Of a DNA stretch of 64,000 nt, positions 1 through 11,088 are shown piece by piece. Source of the stretch: Purpureocillium takamizusanense (Eukaryota > Ascomycota > Sordariomycetes > Hypocreales > Ophiocordycipitaceae); NCBI RefSeq assembly GCF_022605165.1, contig NC_063071.1, positions 62,001-126,000 of the forward strand, read 5' to 3'. Position 1 is the stretch's first letter, and each line of letters begins with the position of its first letter. The position numbers and the translations under genes were made by a program. The notes beneath the pieces are model-generated. The model did no database searches, was not told the origin of the DNA, and saw only the letters and a program-made list of their open reading frames with translations.

Positions 1-3000
1 AATTCTTTATACCTTTTATTATAGTATTTTATTTATATTTCGATAGCCTTTCGCTAATATTTATATAGTTATCTTTTAAATATAGCTAGTTTTTAAATTT
101 TAGCTTAAGTATTTTATATCTCCCCCTTTATAGCTATATTCTTATAGCTAATATATATTAATAAATAAAAGTTAAGAAAGCTATAATTAAAGCTAAAGCC
201 TATTATTATATTTATAGCATTATTATATATAAATTATATTTATTATAATAATTATATTTAATTTTATTAATTTATAGAAATAAAATAATATAAGTAATAT
301 TTTAATATTAAATTTATTTATTTTATTTATTTATTTATTTAAAGGTAAAATATTATTAATAAATATCTTTTAACTTAAGAGAGGTAATATAGCTTTAACT
401 AAAAGTTACTTATAAAAACTAGCCCTTTATTAAATATAATACTATTAAGTATATTAAAATAGAGTTCTACTTTATTATAGAAAACGTCTATTAAGTCTAT
501 AATATTAATATTAATTTATAATAATAAAAATAATATATATTTAATAAATTAGTCTATAATTACTAAGATTATATTATATTTTTAATTACTTACTTTTATA
601 TAAAGTAAGTATATTATAAAATCTATTATAATTTTAGCTTATAATCGCTTTAAAATTAATAGCGATTTAAGCTTATTATAAAGGTAATGCCTTTTTATAA
701 CTACCCTTTAATATATTATATATAATTTAATATAGTCTTATATATCTTAATTTATATTTAATTAATAATAAGCTTAGTATAATAACTTACTTATATATAT
801 TACTTTAAAGTATTTAATTAAGTAATTATTATAATAGACTTTAAGGATTTCTTAACGTAAAGTTAGTTTTATTAATATAAAGATATATCTATTATATTAT
901 ATTAGTTTATTATCCCTTACTTTTTAAGCTTAGTCCTTAATTATACTTTACTTAAGGGATATAAAAGTAATTTATTATTAAGTCTTTTTATTATAATTTT
1001 AGGCTTATTTTATTAATACCTTTAAGTCTATATTATTTAAGATCTTTATTTCTATAGATATAGCTTACTTTACTTAAATATAAATAAAGGCTAGGTTTTA
1101 CTTTATTTTATTCTTTACTTAAAAGCTTAAGCCTTATAAGGTTACCTTTAGTTCTATATTAAATTATTAGTCTTACTTAAAGGTTAAGAGCTATAGCCCC
1201 TTTTCCTTTTAATATATTATATTTATAATAACTTCTTAAACTATTATTATCTTCCTTTAAAGGTTTAGTAATAAATTAGTATTTTAAGGTATTTCGCCTT
1301 TATAATTTAGCCTCTTTAATAACTTATTTATTAAATTACTTTTATTTAATTAATACTTAATAATAAAATTAAATAGAATTAGCTATATATATTAATATAC
1401 TTACCTTTTATTTAACTTTATTTATTTTATAAAGGTCTATAGATTTTAATAATTTAATAATACCTTTATTAAAGTCGCTACTCCTTTAATATAATATCGC
1501 TAATATTTAAATAATTTAATAATAGTAAATAACTCTTTATTTAAGGTCTTATAATTTACTTTTTAATTAATAAATTTATAAGACTAAAAGGCAATAAAGT
1601 ATTAATATCCCTTATTATTAAGCTAAAATAAAATCCTAGCTATTATAAAGTTTAATATATTAGTCTTTATATATATTAGCTTATTTAAATCGAAATATTA
1701 TAATAAAGGTACTTTTTAAAAGGTATTTTATAATTTATAAAATATTACCTTTTTATTAATATTTAAGTTTACTTTTTTAAGCTTTTTACTATCTTTATTA
1801 CCCTTAAGTAATATATTTAATAGTAATATAATTTAAGAATATTATTTAATAAATTATTAATAAAAATTATAGAATCTTAAGAAGACTTAAATCTCCTAAA
1901 AAGTCTTAAGCTTTTACTATTCTATAATAATAGCTACTTAGCGAGGATCTATTAAAATACCCTTAATTAATAAGATAAACCTAAAAAACTTAATGGATTA
2001 TTAATAAAAGGTATACTTATTTAAGTTAATATATAATTTAGCTTTATATATATACGTTAGGATTTATTAAAGGTATTAAATATATTCCTTTTATATTTTT
2101 AAGAAAATAAGGATATTATTTAAATATAATATATAAATAATATTAATTAGCCTTTATAATACTTTATAAATATAATTTTAGAAAGTAATTAATATATTTA
2201 TAAGTCTAAATAGTATTATTAAGTATTTAAAATAATTATAATAAGTATAAAAGGTAGTCTTTTATTTATTACCTTTTTAAATATAAATATAATAATATAT
2301 ATCTTTAATATCGATCTTTAAGAAATAATAAGCCTTTTTATAATAGTCTATAATCTTAGAAATAAGGGGTAATATATAGCGATTCTTTATTAAGATATTA
2401 TTAAGTCCTTAATAATCTATATATAGTTATAATTTACTATCTTTCTTTAATATAAAGAGGATTAATATACCTATTAAGCTCTTTAAAGGTTAGATTTATC
2501 TATTAGCTTAATTCTCTTAAATATAATTTTATAACTTTTATAGCTTAACTTATAAAAGTAAATAAAGGAGTCTATAAAGAGGTATTTTATTAAATATAAA
2601 ATTAATAATATAATTAATTAATTTATAAAATAGTAAAATATTAATATAAGTAATATTAAAGATATCTTTATATCTTATTAATTTAGGGGGTAAGTTATTA
2701 TTTATTTACTTTTAATTCGCTATTAATTTCTCTTTTAAGTCTTAAAGTAATATTAAATTATTATCCCTTATTACTATATATACCTTTACCTTATTTTAAT
2801 ATTTTTAAGTAAACTTTTTTAATTTTAGAATTTTAATATTAATTTATTAATATTTAAATTATTATCTTTAATTTATTAAAGTAAGGAAGATCTATTATTT
2901 TATTAATATAAGTATACCTAAAAGGATAAGGCATCCCTTTACCTTTAAGTCTTAATCGATAGTAATATAATAATAAAGAAACCTTTAGCTTTATCCTTTA

Positions 3001-4400
3001 CTATTTTCTATAATAAAAAGTATTTCTTAAACTCTATATTAAAGAATATATAGTATTTTTAATATAGATAAAGTTAAGGAGTTCTTTTTAACTTTTTATA
3101 ATTAATATTACTATATAAATTTAATATTAATTAAGTTTACTTTAAAATAAGTATTAAGTTTTATATTCGTTTAAACCTTAATTTAGCTATTAATCGCTAT
3201 TAATATAATAAAGTATTATATTGCCTATTTTTAAGGAATAGGGACCGAAATATAAGCGCTTACTTTAGCTGCTTATAATTTCCTTATTATATAATATAGT
3301 CTATATTCCTTTAGGGCTTTAAATAAGCCTAAAGGAAGTAATCTTTACTCCTATAATTAAAATACTATAGCTTTATAGCCTTAAGTATAGACTATATCGA
3401 TATAATATTAGGCCTTATTATTAAGGTAATAAAGGGTATAATTTAATTACTTTATTAAAGTCTCTTTACCTTAAATTATTATTAAAACTTAAATATATAA
3501 TAGGTATTATTTATAAGTACTTTTTTCCTTTTTATATAATAATTTATAAAATCTTATATTTATTAAGTAATCTATATTATTTCTTTATATATCTTATTTT
3601 CGATTAAGGTCTATAAATTAATCTATCTTTAAAGCTTTAAGTATAATTTCTTAAAGAAGGTAAATATATAGTCTATTTCGCTAGTATATTTAAAGTATTT
3701 CTCTATTAAGTTAAAGTAAATATTAAATTTAATTAAGGATTATTATTTTTATAATATCGCCTTTTAATATAAAGTTATAAATATAGCTTTATAGTTAATT
3801 AAGTCTTAAAGTAATATATAAGTTTAGTCTTTAAATTCTTTTTAAATTATTTTTAATTAAGCTCTTTATTCCTTTTCTTAATTATTAAAGAAATAATCTT
3901 ATCTTACTTATCCTTCTTAATATATATAGTCTAAGGTAAATATAATTTATTTCTTATTTTATTTATATTTCTTAAGTATATTTATAAAAGCCTACTTTAT
4001 ATCTCTTAGCTAATTTTATCGGTATTATAAGTTAATAAGGTAGCTTAGTTTTAAGATATTAATAATTTTAACTTTAGCGCTATAATTAAATAATTTAGAA
4101 GTACTTTATTTATATCTTAATAATATTATATTATATTTCCTTACTCCTTTTAGGGAGTATTATAATTCTCTCTCTTTATCTTATAAGGCCTTTAATTCTT
4201 TAAGTTATTTAATATAAGCTTATATTATTTATATTTATTCCTTTAAGGTAGGTATTAAAGTAGCGAGGGTTATATTAGATATACTTATAGTACTCCTTAT
4301 AGATAGGTCTACCTATTATATTACGCTATATATAGTATTAGCGGCTCGCTAGTTCTTTATCGATATTATCGCTACCTCTTAAGTAACTAAAAGGAAGCTT
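1..4400 (-). mobile_element. RIP-degraded Ty3/Gypsy retrotransposon relic
   Basis: This AT-rich stretch has no usable ORF. On the minus strand, at about 2365-2475, one frame still reads as a Gypsy reverse transcriptase core: LF-x-x-KKDSKL, then stop, then DY-stop-GLNN, then IKNRY-x-LPLIS. Stops stand where Arg or Gln is normally found, and several Pro, Thr and Val codons have become Ile, Leu or Tyr. That is what C-to-T and G-to-A mutation on both strands does. CA and TG dinucleotides are rare throughout. If the LTR-like block at 4411-4640 is the 5' LTR, the RT lies about 2 kb inside the element, as expected for gag-pro-RT order. The left end runs out of the window. The RT match is seen directly; element boundaries are inferred. 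Confidence 0.75.
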
Positions 4401-4410
4401 TAAAAATTAT

Positions 4411-4640
4411 AATAGCTTACTCGCTAGATATTAGTTTAGTAGTTAAGTAAGAGAAATAATAATATAGTTAAACGAATATAAAGGTAATAGTATTATAAGA
4501 CTAAAGCTTATAGGTTTAAGCTTTTAATTCGCTAGCTAAATAGGCTTTAATACTTTATAGTTTAGGGGCATTATATATATACCTTAATTCTTTACCTAGG
4601 CTTATATATATATATTCTATTATAGTACTTTATTATATAG
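4411..4640. repeat. LTR-like repeat, copy A
   Basis: About 230 bp that recurs in the same orientation at 45271-45500 and 47538-47765. Shared landmarks in order are a TAGCTTAC box, a TTAAGTAAG box, a paired AAGCTTATA/TTTAAGCTTTTAATT palindrome, AATAGGCTTTAATA, TTATAGTTTA and a terminal run of alternating TA. It may be the 5' LTR of the minus-strand Gypsy relic to its left, or a solo LTR. Confidence 0.6.
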
Positions 4641-5202
4641 AGATTATTATAAGATCTTAGCTAGCTAGGACTAATAGCTATATAACTACTATATATAGGG
4701 GATATCCCTATATAGCTTGCTTATATCTTATTATTTAAGCTCTTTAAGCTTTAGTCTTAGTCTATAATAATAGGCGTAGTTTAATAGCTAATATAGCTAT
4801 TACCTCTCTTATTAAACTAAACTAACTATATTATTACTATTATAATTATATACTATCTTATTAAATCGCTCTAGTATTTTATTAGAGGTTAGGGGCTTAT
4901 TTAGTTCTTTAAGTATAGGAGAATCCTTATTAATAGTAATAAAGTCGAAAATCTTTAAAGTCTTTACCCTCGAGACGAAATCCTTATATTAAGTAGTCTT
5001 TTCTAATAGTTTAGAAAGAGTAACTTCGGATTTAATAGCTATATTAGCGTAGACGATTAAATAATAATAAGTAATAACTAAGAAAGAACGTTAAGTAATT
5101 TATAGAATAGGCGTTATATAACTAGGGGCCGATCTAGCTCTTTAGGCGAGGTATATTAGGAGTAATACTAAGAAGGGCTAGTACGCGACCGAGAAGACCT
5201 AA
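4641..5202. other. Gene-free, partly RIP-mutated spacer
   Basis: AT-rich sequence grading into more balanced but still CA/TG-poor sequence at its right end. I see no coding potential. Confidence 0.6.
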
Positions 5203-6136
5203 GGGGGGGCACGCCTAATCCTATAGCCCTCGGGAGCTAGTCCTACCGTATTTCGAGCCCGAATAGGCAGGCCGGATTCATTCGATTTATATAACTTATA
5301 TATACGCCTTTTTTCGCTTATGCCTTAAGGAACGAAGTAACGAAAGGATTTATAGGCCGCCCTCTCTCCCGCTTACTATCCCGGCTTTCCAGCTTTTAAT
5401 TAGTTATTTTAAACACCTTTTAATTAATGCTTTTAAAGTTATATATAATTAGCTAGAGCATATTTAGCCTCTATATTTATAGCAAGAGTATAAGAGGTAG
5501 AGGTAAGGCAAGCCTAGGCTAGGTTAGAGATAGAAGTAGAGGTAGAGGTTAAAGGTAGAGGCTAGAAGTAGAAGTTAGAGGTAGAGGTTAGAGGTAGAGG
5601 TAAAGAGGTAGAGGTTAGAGGCAAAGGCAGAGAGGCAGAGCTAAAGGTAATGCTAAGCTTTGGTATAAGAAACGACTTCATTCCTTAAGGCTCTGAGTAG
5701 CGTCATAATAGACCACACAGCCGGCCGTATGCCGTATGGCCTACGTCACAATGAGCCTCGTAGCCGGCCTCACAGACCGCCTCACAGACCGCCTCACAGA
5801 CGGGTATGGCACAAGACCTCAATGGCATTCCGATAGCGTTCCGACAGCATTCCGATCCCACTGACGCCACTCTCTTCGCCACACAAACAGTGACCAATCT
5901 AGGGCCTAAAGGGAAGCGGGGGAAACAATAGTAGGAAATGCGCCACGTCTCCCGTAAGCGGCCATAGCGGATGGTATTCCGGTTGTGAATTGATACGTAT
6001 CGTTCTTTGCTACCGAAATATGCGTCTCGCCGCAGCACCACACACGCGCTTGTCTCGGGGGCTCTTTAGTGTGTATGGGGATGAGACACGGTGGGATTAG
6101 CTCCAGAGGGCCGTGGGATTAGGCGCGCCCCCCCTC
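5203..6136. mobile_element. Non-autonomous DNA transposon with ~50 bp terminal inverted repeats, copy 1
   Basis: The left end (5203-5262, read on +) and right end (6083-6136, read on -) are inverted repeats of each other. Both read G-run, CGCGCCTAATCC, a GCCCTC box, GGAGCTAATCC and ACCGT. The interior (5703-6060) matches 28559-28900 in reverse orientation at roughly 85% by eye. The block 5256-5320 matches the reverse complement of 29040-29110. The interior contains short CTGTGAGGCGGT-type repeats and a purine-rich minisatellite. No transposase is present, so it would need one in trans. Target-site duplications are not clear. Confidence 0.7.
5488..5645 (+). repeat. Purine-rich minisatellite (AGAGGTAGAGGTT-type)
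   Basis: Irregular tandem repetition of GAGGTAGA/GAGGTTA units lies inside transposon copy 1. It is missing from copy 2, so it accounts for much of the length difference between them. Confidence 0.7.
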
Positions 6137-6788
6137 CCAAGGGCATTTAATATTGAAACCGCTCGCGAACCCAGCACTCTTGCCCACCCTTGTTGGCTCC
6201 CTGGCGACGGACGAGGCGAAGTCAAGGCCTTCCTCCTCCTCCTCCTCCTTCTCAGCCAGGCCCTCCCCAGCAGCCGGCCGCCGCTTCGGGCTCGCTCACC
6301 ATCTTGTCCCGTGGTCATGGCTGACCACCACGGCCGTTCCGTTATTATTTGGAATTAACTTGAAGCTTGGCAGCCGTTGCGTTTTGCCGCCGTCCAACAC
6401 GTTCCGCCGCTTCTTCCCCCGGTGCGTGCGTGTGCCGCATCCGACGGAGCCTGTCAGTAAGTCGCCCGTCGGGTCCGCCGCTGTCGTGTGGTGCCCTTTT
6501 ATACACGCGCCTTGGACTCTGGGCCTCTTCGTGGTGACCACGTTGTGCACCACCCCGCCCCCTTTCGACTGTCCTGTGGTCTCCCCAGACAGTTCGTTGC
6601 CCCTTGCGTGCGTAGAGAGCATTATCATCTTCGTCAAATAAGAAGGGGGGGAAGAAAAACCCTGGCTGTTGATTTTCTCCTCACCTTCTTTCCACTGCCG
6701 TTTGTTTGTTCTTTCTTGTTGTATCTTGTCTTGATATCATATCACCATCTTGTATACTCGAGCGAGAGCATTGAAGCGGCTTGCCGAC
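6137..6788 (+). promoter_or_regulatory. 5' region of the MFS permease gene
   Basis: GC-balanced sequence between the transposon end and the permease ATG. It has a CTC-trinucleotide run at about 6231-6252 and pyrimidine-rich stretches (6660-6740) typical of fungal core promoters and 5' leaders. No TATA box was identified. Open frames here on both strands show no family features and are treated as chance. Confidence 0.4.
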
Positions 6789-8353
6789 ATGTCGTCCGAG
6801 GAGGAAAAGCAGCCCCCCACGATGGGCGCGTCCGATGTGTCGCCCCCCAATTCGGCCGGGTCGGAGCCGGCGGATACGCTGCCCATCGACCCCAAAGCGG
6901 AGAGCAAGCTAGTTCGGAAACTCGATCTCATCGTCTTCCCCTGCTTCTTCGTCATTTTTACGATGGCCTTTTTGGATCGCATTAATATCAGTAATGCCGC
7001 CATTCAGGGCCTCACCGCGGAGCTTCACCTCGATGTTGGAACCCGCTTTAACGTCACCCTCTTTGTAAGTTGCCTCGTTGCACGAAGCTAGCCATTGAAG
7101 AACGCCGCCCGCTAACAGGCAGGGGGGCGGGGGGGAGAAAGGCCTACTATGCGTCCTATGTACTTCTCGAGGTGCCGTCTAATATGATTATTAAAAAGGT
7201 TCGGCCCTCGCTTTATATCTCGGGCCTTATGTTTACTTGGGGCATTATTAATATGTGTATGGGATTCGTGCACTCATATGCCGCCCTTATCGCACTGCGC
7301 GTCTTGCTCGGCGCCTTTGAGGCCGGTGTGCTCCCGGGTATCGTCTACGTTACGTCTATGTACTATAAGCGCCACGAGTACCAGAAGCGCATGTCCTTTT
7401 TCTTCTGCAGTACTGTCGTGGCCGGTGCTTTTGGCGGCCTGCTCGCGTACGCTATTGCCGGCCTTAGCCGCCCCGGGATGGCGGCCTGGCGGTGGATCTT
7501 TATTATCGAGGGCGCCATTACGTCGGGGCTCGCCCTTATCCTATCCTTTTTCATTATCGACTGGCCCGACCAGACTCGTTACCTCAACGCCGAGGAGAAG
7601 GAGCTCCTACGCCGACGCATGGCCGCCGACGTCAGTCATGTTTGCCGCATGGATATTCTCAATAAGTTTGCCATACAACGCATTCTCCGCGACTATAAGA
7701 TTTGGCTCGCTGCCTTTATCTATATGGGTGTATCGGTAGCCGGTCTCTCGGGAACCTTTTTCTTGCCGACTATCCTGCTTGAGTTTGACTGGAAGGCCGA
7801 AGAGGCGCAGGTCCGCACTATCCCCGTCTACGTCTTCGCCGCGGGCATGATGTTGATCGGCGCGTGGGCGTCGGACCGCCTTAAGCACCGATTCGGCTTT
7901 ATCTTTGGCGGCGCGTGCCTATCGACTATTGGATACGCCATGCTGCTCACCCAGGAGGGCAAGTCGCGCGACTATAAGTTCGCCGCCGTCTTCCTCGTCT
8001 TTGGTGGCGCGTATATGATTACGCCTATGTGTCTAGTCTGGCTGCAGAATAACCTCTCGGGCCATTGGAAGCGGTCGTTTGGCGCCTCGATGCAGGTCAT
8101 GATTGGTAATCTCGCGGGCATTATCGGCGCCTTTATCTTCATTAAGGAGGAGAAGCCGCTCTATAAGACGGGCTATGGCGTTGCCGTGGGCATGATGTGG
8201 TTCGGCGCTATCTGCGCTACTATTATGGCCGGGCTTATGTGGAGGGAGAACCGCAAGAGGGATAAGGGCGAGCGCAACGACCGCCTCTCGCTACCCGAGG
8301 ACGATAGGCTCAATATGGGCGACTGGCACCCGAGCTTCCGATTCACCCTATAA
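6789..8353 (+). CDS. MFS permease, allantoate/nicotinate permease (Dal5/Tna1) family
   Basis: Exons 6789-7064 and 7142-8353 give 495 aa. The intron has a GTAAGT donor, a GCTAAC branch site and an AAAG acceptor; only this acceptor keeps frame. The N-terminal tail is hydrophilic. The family opening follows (KLDL, PCFF then DRINISNA near residues 40-75), then about 12 hydrophobic segments and a charged C-terminal tail. The exon junction restores the family's second helix (ASYVLLEVPSN). The family imports carboxylate-type anions with protons at the plasma membrane, so uptake of the cluster's acid substrate is plausible. Codon use is odd: Ile, Tyr and Asn codons followed by A almost always end in T, but end in C elsewhere. 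This looks like CpA-to-TpA change at silent sites. The substrate is unknown. Confidence 0.85.
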
Positions 8354-9013
8354 ATGCGGTGTTTTAATCAGCGTATGTTGTTGGGCGGGCGTGGAAAACT
8401 TGTTGTCTGCAAGTCTACCCGGTTATGCAGCTATAACACACATACAATTTACACACGCGCAAATACCATCCTAGTCTCACTTTCTGAGCTGAGCTGTGGA
8501 TTGGTTCAAGCCACCTGGCAAGCCGCCACTGTCGAGTCACGAATGTAATAATACGAGAAACATGCTGCATCGTACATCACCGTCATCCGTGTAAGTGGCA
8601 CGGACTCCTTCGGCCGGGAGCGCGCCCAGCGCAACACGCCTGCCGAGCACGTCCCTCGTCATTACGGTGTGCACTATCATCACGGCTAGATTGATGGTAG
8701 TTATCCCGTAACTACGTGGTGGTGTATGCAATTCCAAATCCCAAGGCAAGGGCGAGCCGCCCTAAAAGGTCGCTCGACAGTCGCGCGACTAAGGACAATG
8801 CATCGCTTTAAGTTACTATTGTTCTAGGCAACAGGACAGACTTGCCTATTACTAGGGGCCAGAGGAGGGACATATTTTCGGCGAAAAAAGACGGAGAGGT
8901 CGGTAAAGTAGACGGTAGCTAATAGCAGAGGCCGTAATAGGTAGGGAGATGCTTAGGGTTCGAAAAGGAGCGTAGGAAAAAAGATAATAGTAGTATATAC
9001 TATAAATCGCTAA
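8354..9013. other. Intergenic, possible repeat relic
   Basis: It contains the permease 3' end. From about 8760 to 9000 the sequence is purine-rich and CG-rich, resembling degraded repeat DNA found elsewhere in the window. No gene is seen. Confidence 0.4.
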
Positions 9014-9902
9014 TCACTTAGTTTCGTAACTAATTAAGCCATCTATAGTTCCGGCATGAAGGCCACCAGTAATAGGAATATCAGCTCCCGTAGTATGTCT
9101 AGCAGAGTCGCCAAGTAAGTAAATAACAGCGCCTGTAAGATCATTCTGGGTGCTGAGTCGCTGATTGGGCGGCGCGAGCCACATTTGTTCACCCTCCCGC
9201 TTACTCTTGAGCTCCCGAACCTTTCTCGTCATTTCAGAGTCGACAAACCCAGGGGAGATAGTATTAACCCGGATATTATGTGGTGCTAGCTCTACGGCAA
9301 GAGCCTTGGAGAGAATTAGCACCCCTCCTTTAGACGCATTATACGCTGCCATGCGATATCCAGGTAGACAAATATGGGCCGATTGCGAAGCTAGCAGCAC
9401 CATGCTTCCTCCCGAACCCTGCTTGATCATCTGTCGGGCTGCGAGTTGGGCGACAAAAAAGGTTCCCCGGACCTGTCTCCGATGAGGATTCTATTTCGAT
9501 GGGAATAACAGGAGTGGAACGGCTCACATTGACATTTTGAATTTGACTGAACTCCTCCCATGTCTGTTCCAGGAAGGGCTTATCGATGGCGATTCCAGCA
9601 GCTGGCACGCACCCATCAATCGATCCTAGTGTCTCTAGCACCTTATCGAAAGCAGCTTTGATACTATCCCTGGAAGTAACGTCGGTTCGGATGTAGACGG
9701 CCTTTGTAGAGAACAGTTCGCTCAGCCTGTCAAACTCAACTACAGGCTTTTCCTGGATATCCAGTACAGCCACGTTTCCTCCCATCTCGCAGATTGCGCG
9801 AGTGCATGCAAAGCCGATGCCTTGAGCACCGCCGGTGACGACATAGTTTCGGCCGCGAAGCTCAAACATGGGCCGGACATCATCCAAGGAGTAGGACTGC
9901 AT
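9014..9902 (-). CDS. Short-chain dehydrogenase/reductase (classical SDR)
   Basis: Exons 9902-9528 and 9472-9014 give 277 aa; the 55-bp intron has a GTGAGC donor and an ACAG acceptor. The Rossmann motif TGGAQGIG is at 23-30, a Ser near 154-156 and the YxxxK pair at Y169/K173. AAGI replaces the usual NNAG, and the PG motif follows the active site (SPGFVDSEM). Length and motifs fit NAD(P)H-dependent polyol or keto reductases (arabinitol/sorbose reductase-like group). The start at 9902 gives the usual short leader before the Rossmann fold. It is transcribed away from the ThDP enzyme gene, with about 1.2 kb between them. In the cluster it could interconvert an alcohol and a carbonyl intermediate. 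Substrate and cofactor preference cannot be read from the sequence. Confidence 0.9.
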
Positions 9903-11088
9903 ATTGGACTAGGACGGATATAGAACTGACTATAGAAGGTGAATGATACAACGACAGAGCCAGGTTTGCGAAAAGAATGCTTGTTTGTACCAGCGGTGCT
10001 CATCTTGCTTCTCATTTTATGTTTGTCGTGGCCTTGTTTCGAGCCATGTCAGCCTTCGGAAAGTGGGTCGTGGCTAATCTTCCGCCACAACCGGAACCAA
10101 TCCCGGCTGCCAAGGGCGGGCATCATCATGGGCGTGATAGCGGCCGAGCAGGCCTGCACCGCCGAGGAGGCCGGACTAGAAATGTTGAAAAAACAAACCA
10201 ACCGAGCTTCCTCCCTTCAGCCTCTCCTCCGATTTCACGTCGATTTACACCGCAAAATAGGTGCCCAGCTCAGAGATCAAATATAACTGCACTATGCTAT
10301 ATTCGTGCTTGTCGAACGCCTAGGTCTGCGGGCCAGCGGAACCGGAACTGAGCCCGGAACCCCCCCCCCCCCCCCGGCTAGGTTAATAACAAGAGGAATT
10401 TACCGGCTATCGGTGATTCTCACATGTTACTCTGGTGCTGGGATTCGAGCGCTATCTTGCTTGTTGATGTCTAGAATGATCCTGAGACACAAGATGTCGA
10501 TGATGTCATGGCTGGTTTAATAGCAAGGAGTGATGAACAGCATAGGAACCCCAATGTGAATATATTGATCTCTGAGGAGCCACGCCCTGACTCACCACGA
10601 ACTCTGCATTTATAGAACCCCTGAAGACCCCTGGCAGCGGCATGCTTAGGGAGTATACCGGCGCCACAATCTGGGCGCATGGCCGCCACGATGCGGGTGC
10701 ATCAGACATGAGGTTTTCTTGCAGAATCCATTCCAAGCCTCAATAGAAGAGTAAATCTCATCTACAATTACACTTTCCTCGCTATGTCTGTCATTACTCT
10801 TTTGGGGCTCGAGCGACGCCAAGTCAGAGGCATGGATTGTTGCTATAGTGCCTTAAGGAACGAAGTTCCGAAGCTTTCTTCATTAGCGTGCCAATTGCCA
10901 GAACTATTCCGATGCGGGACCAGAACCACACGTCCATGCTTCATTGTCGCACACCATGTCGAGGAACCATGTAGAATGGGGCAAGATATAGGGCTGTTTC
11001 CCTGCTACAGCTTCTAGGACCATTGCGCGAGGTAAAGCAGTCCGTTGAGTAAATTATAGTAGAAGCCCAGCCCTCGATCCTTATACCA
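9903..11088. other. Intergenic region between divergent SDR and ThDP-enzyme genes
   Basis: It holds both promoters and a C homopolymer of about 15 bases at 10361-10376. A 16-bp match to transposon copy 1 (CCTTAAGGAACGAAGT, near 10851 and 5324) suggests a small repeat fragment. No further gene is supported. Confidence 0.45.

Noticed and set aside
5703..5830. CRISPR-like short repeats
   Set aside because: Adjacent direct repeats without unique spacers, inside a eukaryotic transposon.
10361..10376. C homopolymer as a regulatory G-quadruplex
   Set aside because: A single uninterrupted run is more simply slippage or an assembly artefact.
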